A stretch of 17,032 bases of DNA. Origin: Rhodothermaceae bacterium. Its GTDB lineage: Bacteria; Bacteroidota; Rhodothermia; Rhodothermales; Rubricoccaceae. The DNA lies in assembly GCA_013003465.1 (NCBI GenBank), contig JABDIZ010000409.1, forward strand, positions 1-17,032. The letters are read 5' to 3'. The translations under genes were made by a program, and so were the position numbers. This document shows, piece by piece, positions 6,823 to 13,882 of this stretch; the stretch's first letter is position 1; each line of letters begins with the position of its first letter. A model generated the notes under the pieces. The model was not told the origin of the DNA, searched no databases, and saw only the letters and a list, made by a program, of their open reading frames with translations.

Positions 6823-8241
6823 CTACAACCCGTACTTCTCGATGCGGCGGTAGAGCGACTTGCGCGTCAGGCCTAGCGCGCGGGCCGCCTGACTGATGTT
6901 GCCCCCGTACTCCGAGAGTGCTTTGCGGATCGCCGCCCGCTCGATCTCTTCGAGGTCGAGCGTGTCCATGCTGAGTCCGTTCTCCTCGGCCGTATGCTCG
7001 GGAGCCGATGAGAAGGCGAGGTCGTGTGGCTGGATCGCCGCGTCGTCCACGAGGATGACGGCGCGCTCGACCATGTGCTGCAACTCGCGCACGTTGCCCG
7101 GCCAGGCGTAGGTCTGCATGGCGCGGAGCGCGGCCTCCGAGAAGGCGAGACCCTCCCGGCGGTATTTCTGCGCGTACTGGCCGAGGAAGTGGTGGGCGAG
7201 CCGCGTGATGTCCTCACCCCGTTCGCGCAGCGGCGGAAGCCTGATCTCTACGGTGTTGATCCGATACAGCAAATCCTGTCGGAAGGAGCCCTCGCTGACC
7301 ATCGCATGGAGCGGCCGGTTCGTGGCCGTGATGAGCCGGAGATCCACTGAACGCGGGCGCGCTTCGCCGACGCGGACGACCTGGCGGGCCTGGAGCGCGG
7401 TGAGCAGCTTGGCCTGCATCGGCAGCGGGATGTTGCCGATCTCGTCGAGGAAGAGCGTGCCGCCCTCGGCCACCTCGAAGCGGCCAGGCCGGTCGGTGTC
7501 GGCGCCCGTGAAGGCCCCTTTCGCATGGCCGAACAACTCGCTCTCGAAAAGCGTGTCGGGAATGGCCCCGAGGTCGGCGGAGACGAAGAGGGCCTCGGCG
7601 CGGAGGGAGCGGCGGTGGACAGCGCGGGCGATCAGTTCCTTGCCCGTGCCGTTCTCGCCGAGGATGAGCACGTTGGCGTCAGTAGGCGCGACTTTGTCGA
7701 GCGTGGCGAAGACGCGCTGCATGGCCGGGCTCTGCCCGACGATGTCGTGGAACGGCTCGTCGAGTGTCTCGTGCAGGCGGGTCTGGCGGGCCTTCAGGGT
7801 CTCGGCCTCCCGCCGGGCCGCGCGCAGCGCCATCGCCGAGCGGAGCGTGGCGAGCAGCTTCTCGTTCTGCCACGGCTTGACGACGAAGTCGGTGGCACCG
7901 CGTTTCATCGCCTCGACGGCCAGGCTCACGTCGCCGTAGGCCGTGATGAGGATGACGACGGCCTCGGGATCGTGCTGCAGGATGCGGTCGAGCCAGAGGA
8001 GGCCTTCACGACCGGTTTGCGCGTCCTGCGCGAAGTTCATGTCGAGCAGGATGGCGTCGTAGGACCCGTTGCTGGCTGCGTCGGCGAGGAGGGCGGGGAG
8101 CGCCTCGGGCGAGAGCGCCGTGTGCACCGTAGCGACGTGGGGCTTGAGGAGCAGGCGCAGCGCCGTCAGCACATCCTCGTTGTCATCCACGACGAGGACG
8201 GAGGCGGGCGCGGGCAGGGTGGGAGGAGAATCAGGCAGCAT
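6823..8241 (-). CDS. NtrC-family sigma-54-dependent response regulator
   Basis: A 472-residue activator of normal length. The receiver (about 13-135) has D19-D20, phosphoacceptor D67 in ILLDMNF, T100 and K122. The AAA+ domain (about 165-400) has Walker A GENGTGKE (195-202), the sigma-54 contact loop GAFTGA (242-247), Walker B GTLFLDEIG (261-269) and the RQDLLYRIN segment (321-329). A Fis-type helix-turn-helix closes the protein (about 433-472, NISQAARALGLTRKSLYRRI). All residues needed to remodel sigma-54 RNA polymerase are present. The open frame extends to 8718 over the divergent adaptor gene, but the receiver begins just after M at 8241 and the extension is an Arg/Pro-rich shadow. It is divergent from the exporter operon, whose control region carries paired dyads and a -24/-12 element, so that operon is its likely target. 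Confidence 0.95.
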   Translation of the reverse strand: MLPDSPPTLPAPASVLVVDDNEDVLTALRLLLKPHVATVHTALSPEALPALLADAASNGSYDAILLDMNFAQDAQTGREGLLWLDRILQHDPEAVVILITAYGDVSLAVEAMKRGATDFVVKPWQNEKLLATLRSAMALRAARREAETLKARQTRLHETLDEPFHDIVGQSPAMQRVFATLDKVAPTDANVLILGENGTGKELIARAVHRRSLRAEALFVSADLGAIPDTLFESELFGHAKGAFTGADTDRPGRFEVAEGGTLFLDEIGNIPLPMQAKLLTALQARQVVRVGEARPRSVDLRLITATNRPLHAMVSEGSFRQDLLYRINTVEIRLPPLRERGEDITRLAHHFLGQYAQKYRREGLAFSEAALRAMQTYAWPGNVRELQHMVERAVILVDDAAIQPHDLAFSSAPEHTAEENGLSMDTLDLEEIERAAIRKALSEYGGNISQAARALGLTRKSLYRRIEKYGL

Positions 8242-8332
8242 GGGGAAGGGGAGCGTGAACGCAGTCGCCCGAACGTCAACTTGTATTCCGAGGTGCCCGC
8301 GCGCGAGGAGATCCCCCATTTGGCCGCAGGAG

Positions 8333-8348
8333 TGTGCGCTGCCGCGCG
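8333..8348. promoter_or_regulatory. Exporter promoter P1, distal activator site
   Basis: TGTGCGCTGCCGCGCG, a degenerate copy of the dyad TGTGCGC-N2-GCGCACA. Its left half is perfect and its right half matches partly. Its centre is about 108.5 bases before the predicted start of P1, and it lies 21 bases (two helical turns) before the proximal site, so both would sit on the same DNA face. The distal site of P2 has the same distance to its promoter. Confidence 0.6.
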
Positions 8349-8353
8349 GTGCC

Positions 8354-8369
8354 TGTGCGCTGGCGCACA
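8354..8369. promoter_or_regulatory. Exporter promoter P1, proximal activator site
   Basis: TGTGCGC-TG-GCGCACA is a perfect inverted repeat with seven-base arms. It is centred about 87.5 bases before the predicted P1 start, within the range usual for enhancers bound by NtrC-type regulators. It lies 113 bases or more upstream of the regulator's own start codon on the other strand, so it could also affect that gene. Binding by the neighbouring regulator is inferred from context and geometry. Confidence 0.65.
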
Positions 8370-8422
8370 CCATCAGCCACATGATACGCGCACTGCGGCG
8401 GATTCGGCGGGACTGTGGGGGC

Positions 8423-8438
8423 TGGCACTGGCCTTGTG
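8423..8438 (+). promoter_or_regulatory. Sigma-54-type promoter P1 of the exporter operon
   Basis: TGGCAC-N5-TTGTG. The -24 half is a full match to the consensus; the -12 half has TTGT where TTGC is usual. GG (8424-8425) and the -13 G (8436) are separated by exactly ten bases, the strict spacing for sigma-54. The start of transcription would fall at about 8449, giving a 28-base leader to the ATG at 8477. The divergent sigma-54 activator gene and a second, similarly spaced copy at 16451 support it. Confidence 0.65.
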
Positions 8439-8476
8439 TTCGGGAGGCCGCGCCCACCCTTTGCCTTGCGCCTTCC

Positions 8477-9814
8477 ATGTCCGACACCTCCACACCGACG
8501 ACCACGCCGAGTAGCAACTCGACCGGCAGCATCCTCTCGAAGCCCGTGGGCTCGCTCTCCGGCGAAGGGATGGACCGCCGCGTCAAGAAGAAGCGCTGGA
8601 CGCCGCGCCGCCTGGGCCTGATCGCCGCCGGGGTGGCAGTGGTGGCCCTGATCGTCTGGGCCCTGCTGGGCCGAGGCGGTGGGCAGCGGTTGAACGTCGA
8701 GCAAGATCGTCTCACCATCGCTACCGTGGAAGAAGGCGCCTTTCAGGAGTACGTCGCCGTGACGGGCACCGTCCTGCCCGCGCGCACCATCTACCTCGAC
8801 GCTGTCGTGGGCGGGCAGGTCGAGGAGAAGTTTGTGGAGGAGGGGGCGGTCGTGCAGGCGGGGCAGGCCATCTTGCGCCTCTCCAACGACAACCTGACGC
8901 TGCAGATGCTCTCCAGCGAGGCGCAGCTCGCCGAGCAGCTCAACAACATCCGTGCGACGCGCCTCGCGCTCGATCAGAACGCGCTCAACCTAGCGCAGCA
9001 GATGACCGAGCTCGACTACAATATCACACGCCTGCGCCGCGAGCACGACCGCACCGAAGACCTTGCGGATCGCGGCTCCATTGCGCGGCAGGAATACGAA
9101 GCCATCCGCGACGAGTACGCCTACATGCAGCGCCGCCGCGACCTCACGCGGCAGAGCCACCGGCAGGACTCGCTCGCGCGGGTCGAGGAACTGCGGCAGA
9201 TGGAAGGCCAGGTCAGCCGACTGCGGCGGAACCTCTCGCTCGTCCAGTCCACGTTGGACAACCTCGTCGTCCGCGCGCCCATTGACGGGCAGCTTTCGCT
9301 GCTCGACGCCGAGGTGGGTGAATCGAAATCGGCGGGGACGCGGCTGGGCCAGATCGACGCGGCCGGGTCGAACAAGGTGCGCGCGGCCATCGATGAGTTC
9401 TACATCACGCGCGTGACGCAGGGCCAGGCCGCCCGCGCCGAACTCGACGGGCAGAGCTACGACCTCGTCGTGCGCAAGGTCTTCCCCGAAGTGCGCGACG
9501 GCCGATTCGAGGTCGAGTTCGCCTTCGATGGAGCCGAGCCGCCGAACCTCCGGCGTGGTCAGAGCCTGCGTCTGCGCCTCGAACTCGGCGACCCTGAGGA
9601 CGCGCTCTTGATTCCGCGCGGGGCCTTCTTCCAGACAACCGGTGGCAACTGGGTCTATGTCCTCGAAGGCGATGAGGCTGTGCGCCGCACGATTCGCCTC
9701 GGCCGCCAGAACCCGCAGAACTTCGAGGTCCTCGAAGGCCTCGCCATCGGTGAGCAGGTCGTCGTCTCCGGCTACGACACGTTCGGCGATGCCGACCGGC
9801 TCGTGCTCCGATAG
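8477..9814 (+). CDS. HlyD/MacA-like periplasmic adaptor subunit of ABC exporter
   Basis: A 445-residue membrane-fusion protein that would link an inner-membrane ABC exporter to the outer membrane. After a Ser/Thr-rich start and a basic patch (RRVKKKRW, 34-41), a single membrane helix covers about 46-64. A beta strand and lipoyl half (about 85-135, with VVGGQVEEKFVEEGAVVQAGQ), a long coiled-coil hairpin (about 140-262, LAEQLNNIRA to LVQSTLDN), the second lipoyl half (VVRAPIDGQLSLL) and a beta-barrel/membrane-proximal region (about 295-445) follow. The start at 8477 gives a 28-base leader from P1; an in-frame ATG at 8570 (MDRRVKKKRW) would start closer to where homologues seem to begin and cannot be excluded. 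The frame is open further upstream, but that part overlaps the control region. It is followed after 45 bases by the ATPase. Confidence 0.92.
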   Translation: MSDTSTPTTTPSSNSTGSILSKPVGSLSGEGMDRRVKKKRWTPRRLGLIAAGVAVVALIVWALLGRGGGQRLNVEQDRLTIATVEEGAFQEYVAVTGTVLPARTIYLDAVVGGQVEEKFVEEGAVVQAGQAILRLSNDNLTLQMLSSEAQLAEQLNNIRATRLALDQNALNLAQQMTELDYNITRLRREHDRTEDLADRGSIARQEYEAIRDEYAYMQRRRDLTRQSHRQDSLARVEELRQMEGQVSRLRRNLSLVQSTLDNLVVRAPIDGQLSLLDAEVGESKSAGTRLGQIDAAGSNKVRAAIDEFYITRVTQGQAARAELDGQSYDLVVRKVFPEVRDGRFEVEFAFDGAEPPNLRRGQSLRLRLELGDPEDALLIPRGAFFQTTGGNWVYVLEGDEAVRRTIRLGRQNPQNFEVLEGLAIGEQVVVSGYDTFGDADRLVLR

Positions 9815-9859
9815 CTCCTTTTCACGCGTTCAACCTCACTCACCAGGGCCACCCTCCTC

Positions 9860-10558
9860 ATGATCCAGACCATCGACCTCTCTAAAGTCTACACCGCCGA
9901 TGAGGTGGAGACGACCGCCCTCAACAACGTCTCGCTGGAGATCAAGAGCGGTGAGTTTATCGCCATCATGGGCCCGTCGGGCTGCGGCAAGTCGACGCTG
10001 CTCAACATCCTTGGGTTGCTCGACACGCCCTCGGGCGGGCAGTACCTGTTCGACGGGACCGACATCTCGGGCTACTCGGAGCGGCAGCGCTCGCAACTGC
10101 GCAAAGGCACGCTTGGCTTCGTCTTCCAGAGCTTCAACCTGATCGACGAACTGACCGTCTACGAAAACGTCGAACTGCCGCTGCTCTACCTCGGCCTCAA
10201 CGGCGACGAGCGCAAGGCGCGCACCGAGGCCGCGCTCGACCGCGTGGGCATGGCGCACCGGCGGAAGCACTTCCCGCAGCAACTTTCGGGCGGCCAGCAG
10301 CAGCGCGTCGCCATCGCCCGTGCCGTCGTCGCTAGCCCCCAACTCATCCTGGCCGACGAACCGACGGGTAACCTCGACTCGCAGCACGGCGACGAGGTGA
10401 TGAAGCTGCTCGCCGAACTCAACGAGGCCGGGGCCACCATCATCATGGTGACGCACTCGCCCGCCGACGCCGAGTTCGCGCACCGCATCGTGTACCTCTT
10501 CGACGGGCACGTGGTGTCGGAGAACTTCATGCAGAAGGAGTACGCGCTCCCCTCGTAG
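9860..10558 (+). CDS. MacB/LolD-type ABC transporter ATP-binding protein
   Basis: A 232-residue ATPase that powers the permeases encoded downstream. It has Walker A GPSGCGKST (38-46), Q-loop Q90 in FVFQSFNLI, signature LSGGQQQR (142-149), Walker B LILADEPTGNLD (162-173) and the switch histidine H199. The sequence around the Q-loop and the PTGNLD motif are typical of the MacB/LolD/FtsE group, which mostly works by mechanotransmission: moving periplasmic substrates or lipoproteins rather than importing. Length is that of a stand-alone subunit; no permease is fused. It is the only ATPase in the window and probably serves all three permeases. It lies 45 bases after the adaptor and 75 bases before the first permease. 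Confidence 0.95.
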   Translation: MIQTIDLSKVYTADEVETTALNNVSLEIKSGEFIAIMGPSGCGKSTLLNILGLLDTPSGGQYLFDGTDISGYSERQRSQLRKGTLGFVFQSFNLIDELTVYENVELPLLYLGLNGDERKARTEAALDRVGMAHRRKHFPQQLSGGQQQRVAIARAVVASPQLILADEPTGNLDSQHGDEVMKLLAELNEAGATIIMVTHSPADAEFAHRIVYLFDGHVVSENFMQKEYALPS

Positions 10559-10633
10559 GCCCTCGGTCCTGGGCTCGTTGCTCAATGCCGCGGGCACGTG
10601 CAACGGCCTACGACCCCTCCTCACTCAGCCGCC

Positions 10634-13024
10634 ATGTGGAAGAACTATCTCCTCACCGCCCTCCGCACCCTGCGTCGCCAGAAGCTCTACGGTCTCCTGA
10701 ACGGAGCCGGGCTGGCCGTAGGGATGGCCTGTTGCCTGCTCATCGTGCTGTTCATCGTTGATGAGGTGCGGGTCGACCGCTTCCACGAGCGCGCCGACCG
10801 CATCGTGCGGATGCAGACGGACTTTGTGAGCGATGGCGAAGTGGACCAGAACAGCTTCACGCAGGGCATCCTCGCCCCAGCGCTTGAAGCCGACCTGCCC
10901 GAGGTGGAGCACGCGATCCGGCTCCTCGATGGCAGTGCCGTCCTCCGGGTGGGCGACATTCGCTATCAGGAAGACGACCTGATGTATGCCGACCCGGCTG
11001 TCTTCGATGTCTTCTCGTTTCCCCTGAACGCGGGCGATCCGCAGACGGCGCTCGTGCAGCCCAACAGCGTGGTCCTGACCACCAGCCTTGCCCAGAAATA
11101 CTTTGGTGACGCTGATCCGCTCGGTGAGATCGTGATGGACGGCCAGCGCCCGTTGACCGTGACCGGGGTAATGACGGACGTTCCGCGACAGTCGCACCTC
11201 CAGTTCAGCGCCCTCGTCTCACTCAACACCCTGAGCGATCCCGGCTGGTTCTACACCAACTGGTTCTCCGTCACCTTCCGGACGTACGCGCTCCTGCGTG
11301 CCGGTACGGACCTGGCGGCCTTCCAGCGCAAGCTGCCGGCCTTCATCGAGCAGCGCGCGGGCGACGCGATGCGAGAGCAGAACGAGGAGGTGGTCGTCCT
11401 CGCCGAGCCGCTGCGGGACGTGTACCTGCATTCCGACCGGGGCCTTCCGGGCGAGCGGGGCAACCTTGCGGCGCTCATCATGTTTGGCGCGGTAGCGCTG
11501 TTCATCCTCCTCATTGCCTGCGTCAACTTCACGAACCTCGCCACGGCCCGGTCGATGACGCGGGCGAAGGAGGTAGGAGTGCGGAAGACGCTAGGCGCGC
11601 CTCGCACCAGCCTCGCGCTCCAGTTTCTCGCCGAGGCCCTGCTGCTGAGTGCCGCTTCGATGGTCGTGGCGCTGGGACTTGTCCAGGCCATCTTGCCTGC
11701 CTTCAACCGCTTCACTGAGAAAAGCGTCGCGCTGGGCGATCTAGGACTTGGGCTGTTCGGCCTCGTCGGTCTCGTCTTCGCCGTAGGGCTGCTCGCGGGC
11801 GCGTACCCCGCGCTCATGCTGAGTGGCTTCCGCCCGGTGGAGGTGTTGAAGGGCCGCTTCTCCACGGGACGCCAGGGCCGCGCGCTGCGCCAGGGCCTCG
11901 TCGTGGTGCAGTTCAGCCTCTCCGTAGCCCTGATCGCGGCGACGGGCATCGTGTTCAGCCAACTCCAGTTCATGCAGAACCGGGATCTGGGCTTCGCACT
12001 CGACTCGCCAGACGGCCAGTTGCTTGCGCTCGACTTCGGCGGCGACGAGGCCGTCCAGGCCAACCTCGGGTCGATCAAGGATCGGTTCCTGGCGCACCCG
12101 TCCGTCACCGGCGTCACGTCGTCGCTGACGGTCCCGGCCGGGGGCCACGCCGAGGCAGGCGGGGTGCTCGAACGTCAGGACGGCGAGCTGCGCGATTTTG
12201 GCGTCGAAGCCTACCTCGTGGACACCAGCTTCGTTTCGGTCTACGGACTCGAAATCATCGCCGGAGCGGCCCTCAACGCTGCGGCTACGTCGGACTCTCT
12301 CGTGGCCTATGTGCTGAATGAGACGGCGGTGCGGAAGGCCGGGTACGCCGACCCCGCAGCCATCCTCGGCAAGCGGGCCCAGTTCTGGGGATATGAGGGC
12401 GAGGTCGTCGGCGTCGTGCGCGACTTCCACACGAAGGGGCTGCAGGAGGCTGTCGCCCCGCTCGCCATCGTTGCCACCGGCGACTTCCAGCAGCTCTTCA
12501 CGCTGCGCGTGCGCACGGCGGACCTGCCCCGCACGCTGGCTGAACTGGAAGCGATCTGGGCCGAGGCCGCTCCGCAACGCCCGTTCAGCTATCGCTTCCT
12601 CGATGAGACGTTCGGGGCGCAGTACGCTTCGGAGCGCCGCTTCGGTCGGCTCTTCGGTGTGCTCGCCGGGTTAGCAGTCTTCATCGCGTGCCTGGGCTTG
12701 TTCGGGCTGGCCGCCTTTTCAGCTGCGCAGCGTACCAAGGAGGTCGGTATCCGCAAGGTGCTCGGCGCGAGCGTGCCTCACCTCGTGCGCCTGCTCACCC
12801 AGGACGTGGTTCGCCTTGTAGGCCTTGCCTTCCTGGTCGCCGCACCGCTGGCCTACCTCGCGATGGACCGCTGGCTGGAGGCCTTCGCCTACCGGATTGA
12901 CATCGGGCCGACGGTCTTTCTCCTCGCCGGTGCCCTTACGCTTCTCGTGGCGCTAGCGACCGTGAGCATGCAAGCGCTCCGGGCGGCCACGGCCGACCCC
13001 GTCCAATCCCTTCGCTACGAATAA
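10634..13024 (+). CDS. FtsX/MacB-type ABC permease 1
   Basis: A 796-residue permease of the double FtsX type common in Bacteroidota. The first membrane helix is at about 21-42, a MacB-like periplasmic domain at about 45-275, and three helices of the first FtsX domain at about 280-300, 332-355 and 372-395. A further helix (about 420-442) precedes the second periplasmic domain (about 450-665), and a final FtsX domain covers about 675-780. The cytoplasmic coupling motif appears twice: RAKEVGVRKTLGA (310-322) and RTKEVGIRKVLGAS (700-713). The frame is open to 10598 (GTG), but the ATG at 10634 (MWKNYLLTALRTLRRQK) matches the family start. The last 66 bases are nearly identical to those of permease 2. 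It is followed after 18 bases by the DUF4097 gene. Confidence 0.94.
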   Translation: MWKNYLLTALRTLRRQKLYGLLNGAGLAVGMACCLLIVLFIVDEVRVDRFHERADRIVRMQTDFVSDGEVDQNSFTQGILAPALEADLPEVEHAIRLLDGSAVLRVGDIRYQEDDLMYADPAVFDVFSFPLNAGDPQTALVQPNSVVLTTSLAQKYFGDADPLGEIVMDGQRPLTVTGVMTDVPRQSHLQFSALVSLNTLSDPGWFYTNWFSVTFRTYALLRAGTDLAAFQRKLPAFIEQRAGDAMREQNEEVVVLAEPLRDVYLHSDRGLPGERGNLAALIMFGAVALFILLIACVNFTNLATARSMTRAKEVGVRKTLGAPRTSLALQFLAEALLLSAASMVVALGLVQAILPAFNRFTEKSVALGDLGLGLFGLVGLVFAVGLLAGAYPALMLSGFRPVEVLKGRFSTGRQGRALRQGLVVVQFSLSVALIAATGIVFSQLQFMQNRDLGFALDSPDGQLLALDFGGDEAVQANLGSIKDRFLAHPSVTGVTSSLTVPAGGHAEAGGVLERQDGELRDFGVEAYLVDTSFVSVYGLEIIAGAALNAAATSDSLVAYVLNETAVRKAGYADPAAILGKRAQFWGYEGEVVGVVRDFHTKGLQEAVAPLAIVATGDFQQLFTLRVRTADLPRTLAELEAIWAEAAPQRPFSYRFLDETFGAQYASERRFGRLFGVLAGLAVFIACLGLFGLAAFSAAQRTKEVGIRKVLGASVPHLVRLLTQDVVRLVGLAFLVAAPLAYLAMDRWLEAFAYRIDIGPTVFLLAGALTLLVALATVSMQALRAATADPVQSLRYE
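12958..13023 (+). repeat. Near-identical 3' end shared with permease 2 (copy 1)
   Basis: Sixty-six bases coding for the last residues of permease 1 (TVSMQALRAATADPVQSLRYE) match 16243-16308 with three mismatches by eye, including identity at nearly all silent positions. The rest of the two genes is far more divergent. This suggests a recent conversion or duplication, or a sequence constraint beyond protein coding. Confidence 0.75.
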
Positions 13025-13042
13025 CCTACCCTCTGACCCGTT

Positions 13043-13858
13043 ATGCCTAACTCGTATCGCCTTCTGGCCTTCCTGCTTATTGCTGTCGTTGCGCTCCCGG
13101 TCGGTGCGCAAGACCACATTTCTCCCAACGATGATTGGTGCGAAAATGATCACTGGACCCGGAACGACGATGGAGACTTCGCCCGCGCCTGTGAGGTGCG
13201 CACCTTCACGCTTGCTGTCCGGGACCAATTCACAGTCGATGCTGGGAATTATGGTGGAGTCAGCGTAGAAGCATGGGACCGCGACGCGGTGCAGCTTCGG
13301 GCACGCATCAATGTCAACACCCGCGTCGAATCAGAAGCCCGGCGGCTTGTCGATGCCATCACCATTGAGACCGATGGCACGATCACATCACGGGTACCTC
13401 GTACCGGCAACGATACCTGGGCCACGGTCAGTTTCCGGCTGATGGTGCCGCGCCAGACTGATCTCGACCTGACCGCTGAAAACGGCGGCATCAGTGTCGA
13501 AGGAGTAGACGGGCGCATCCGCTTCCAGACCGTCAACGGTGGCGTGAGCCTCGTCGATCTAGCGGGCGATGTTGAGGGCCGGACGGTCAACGGTGGCCTA
13601 TCCGTCACCCTCAATGGCTCCGGTTGGAATGGCGAGGGTCTCGATGTGGAGACGACCAACGGCGGGCTCTCACTCACTATCCCTCCCAACTATTCCGCCG
13701 ATCTGGAGACCGGCACGATCAATGGCAGCCTGCGCCTCGATTTCCCCGTGACGGTGCAAGGCGATCTACGTCGTCACCTGCGCACGACGCTAGGCCGAGG
13801 AGGCCGGTTGATCCGCGCAGTCACCACCAACGGCGGTGCCATCATCGAACGCGGCTAG
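13043..13858 (+). CDS. DUF4097-type secreted beta-repeat protein
   Basis: A 271-residue exported protein. A signal peptide covers residues 1-22 with cleavage likely at VGA-QD. The mature part contains C33 and C50, which could form a disulphide, and then a beta-rich repeat: NGG or NGS turns at 147, 165, 183, 206, 227 and 263, about 18-22 residues apart, each followed by alternating hydrophobic residues (GGISVEG, GGVSLVD, GGLSVTL). This is the pattern of DUF4097, a putative adhesin-like beta solenoid without an established activity. It sits between two permease genes with gaps of 18 and 24 bases, so it must be co-transcribed and is likely a periplasmic or surface part, or cargo, of the exporter. 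Base composition seems a little lower in G+C at its start than in the neighbours. Confidence 0.88.
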   Translation: MPNSYRLLAFLLIAVVALPVGAQDHISPNDDWCENDHWTRNDDGDFARACEVRTFTLAVRDQFTVDAGNYGGVSVEAWDRDAVQLRARINVNTRVESEARRLVDAITIETDGTITSRVPRTGNDTWATVSFRLMVPRQTDLDLTAENGGISVEGVDGRIRFQTVNGGVSLVDLAGDVEGRTVNGGLSVTLNGSGWNGEGLDVETTNGGLSLTIPPNYSADLETGTINGSLRLDFPVTVQGDLRRHLRTTLGRGGRLIRAVTTNGGAIIERG

Positions 13859-13882
13859 TCCCGCCTACGCTCGGACCCTTCC

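Noticed and set aside
8069..8476. N-terminal extension of the adaptor gene
   Set aside because: The extension overlaps the regulator gene and the predicted enhancer and promoter; its sequence has no signal or domain.
8242..8718. N-terminal extension of the sigma-54 regulator to 8718
   Set aside because: The added 159 residues are Arg/Pro-rich without a fold and overlap the divergent adaptor gene and its control region. The receiver starts properly after the ATG at 8241.
9836..10624. Minus-strand open frame of 262 codons
   Set aside because: It is antisense to the ATPase gene, which has all ABC motifs; the frame's product has no recognisable feature.
10559..10633. Sigma-54 promoter before permease 1 (GGGCACG string)
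   Set aside because: No -12 element at the required distance and no activator dyads nearby; the gene is probably read from P1.
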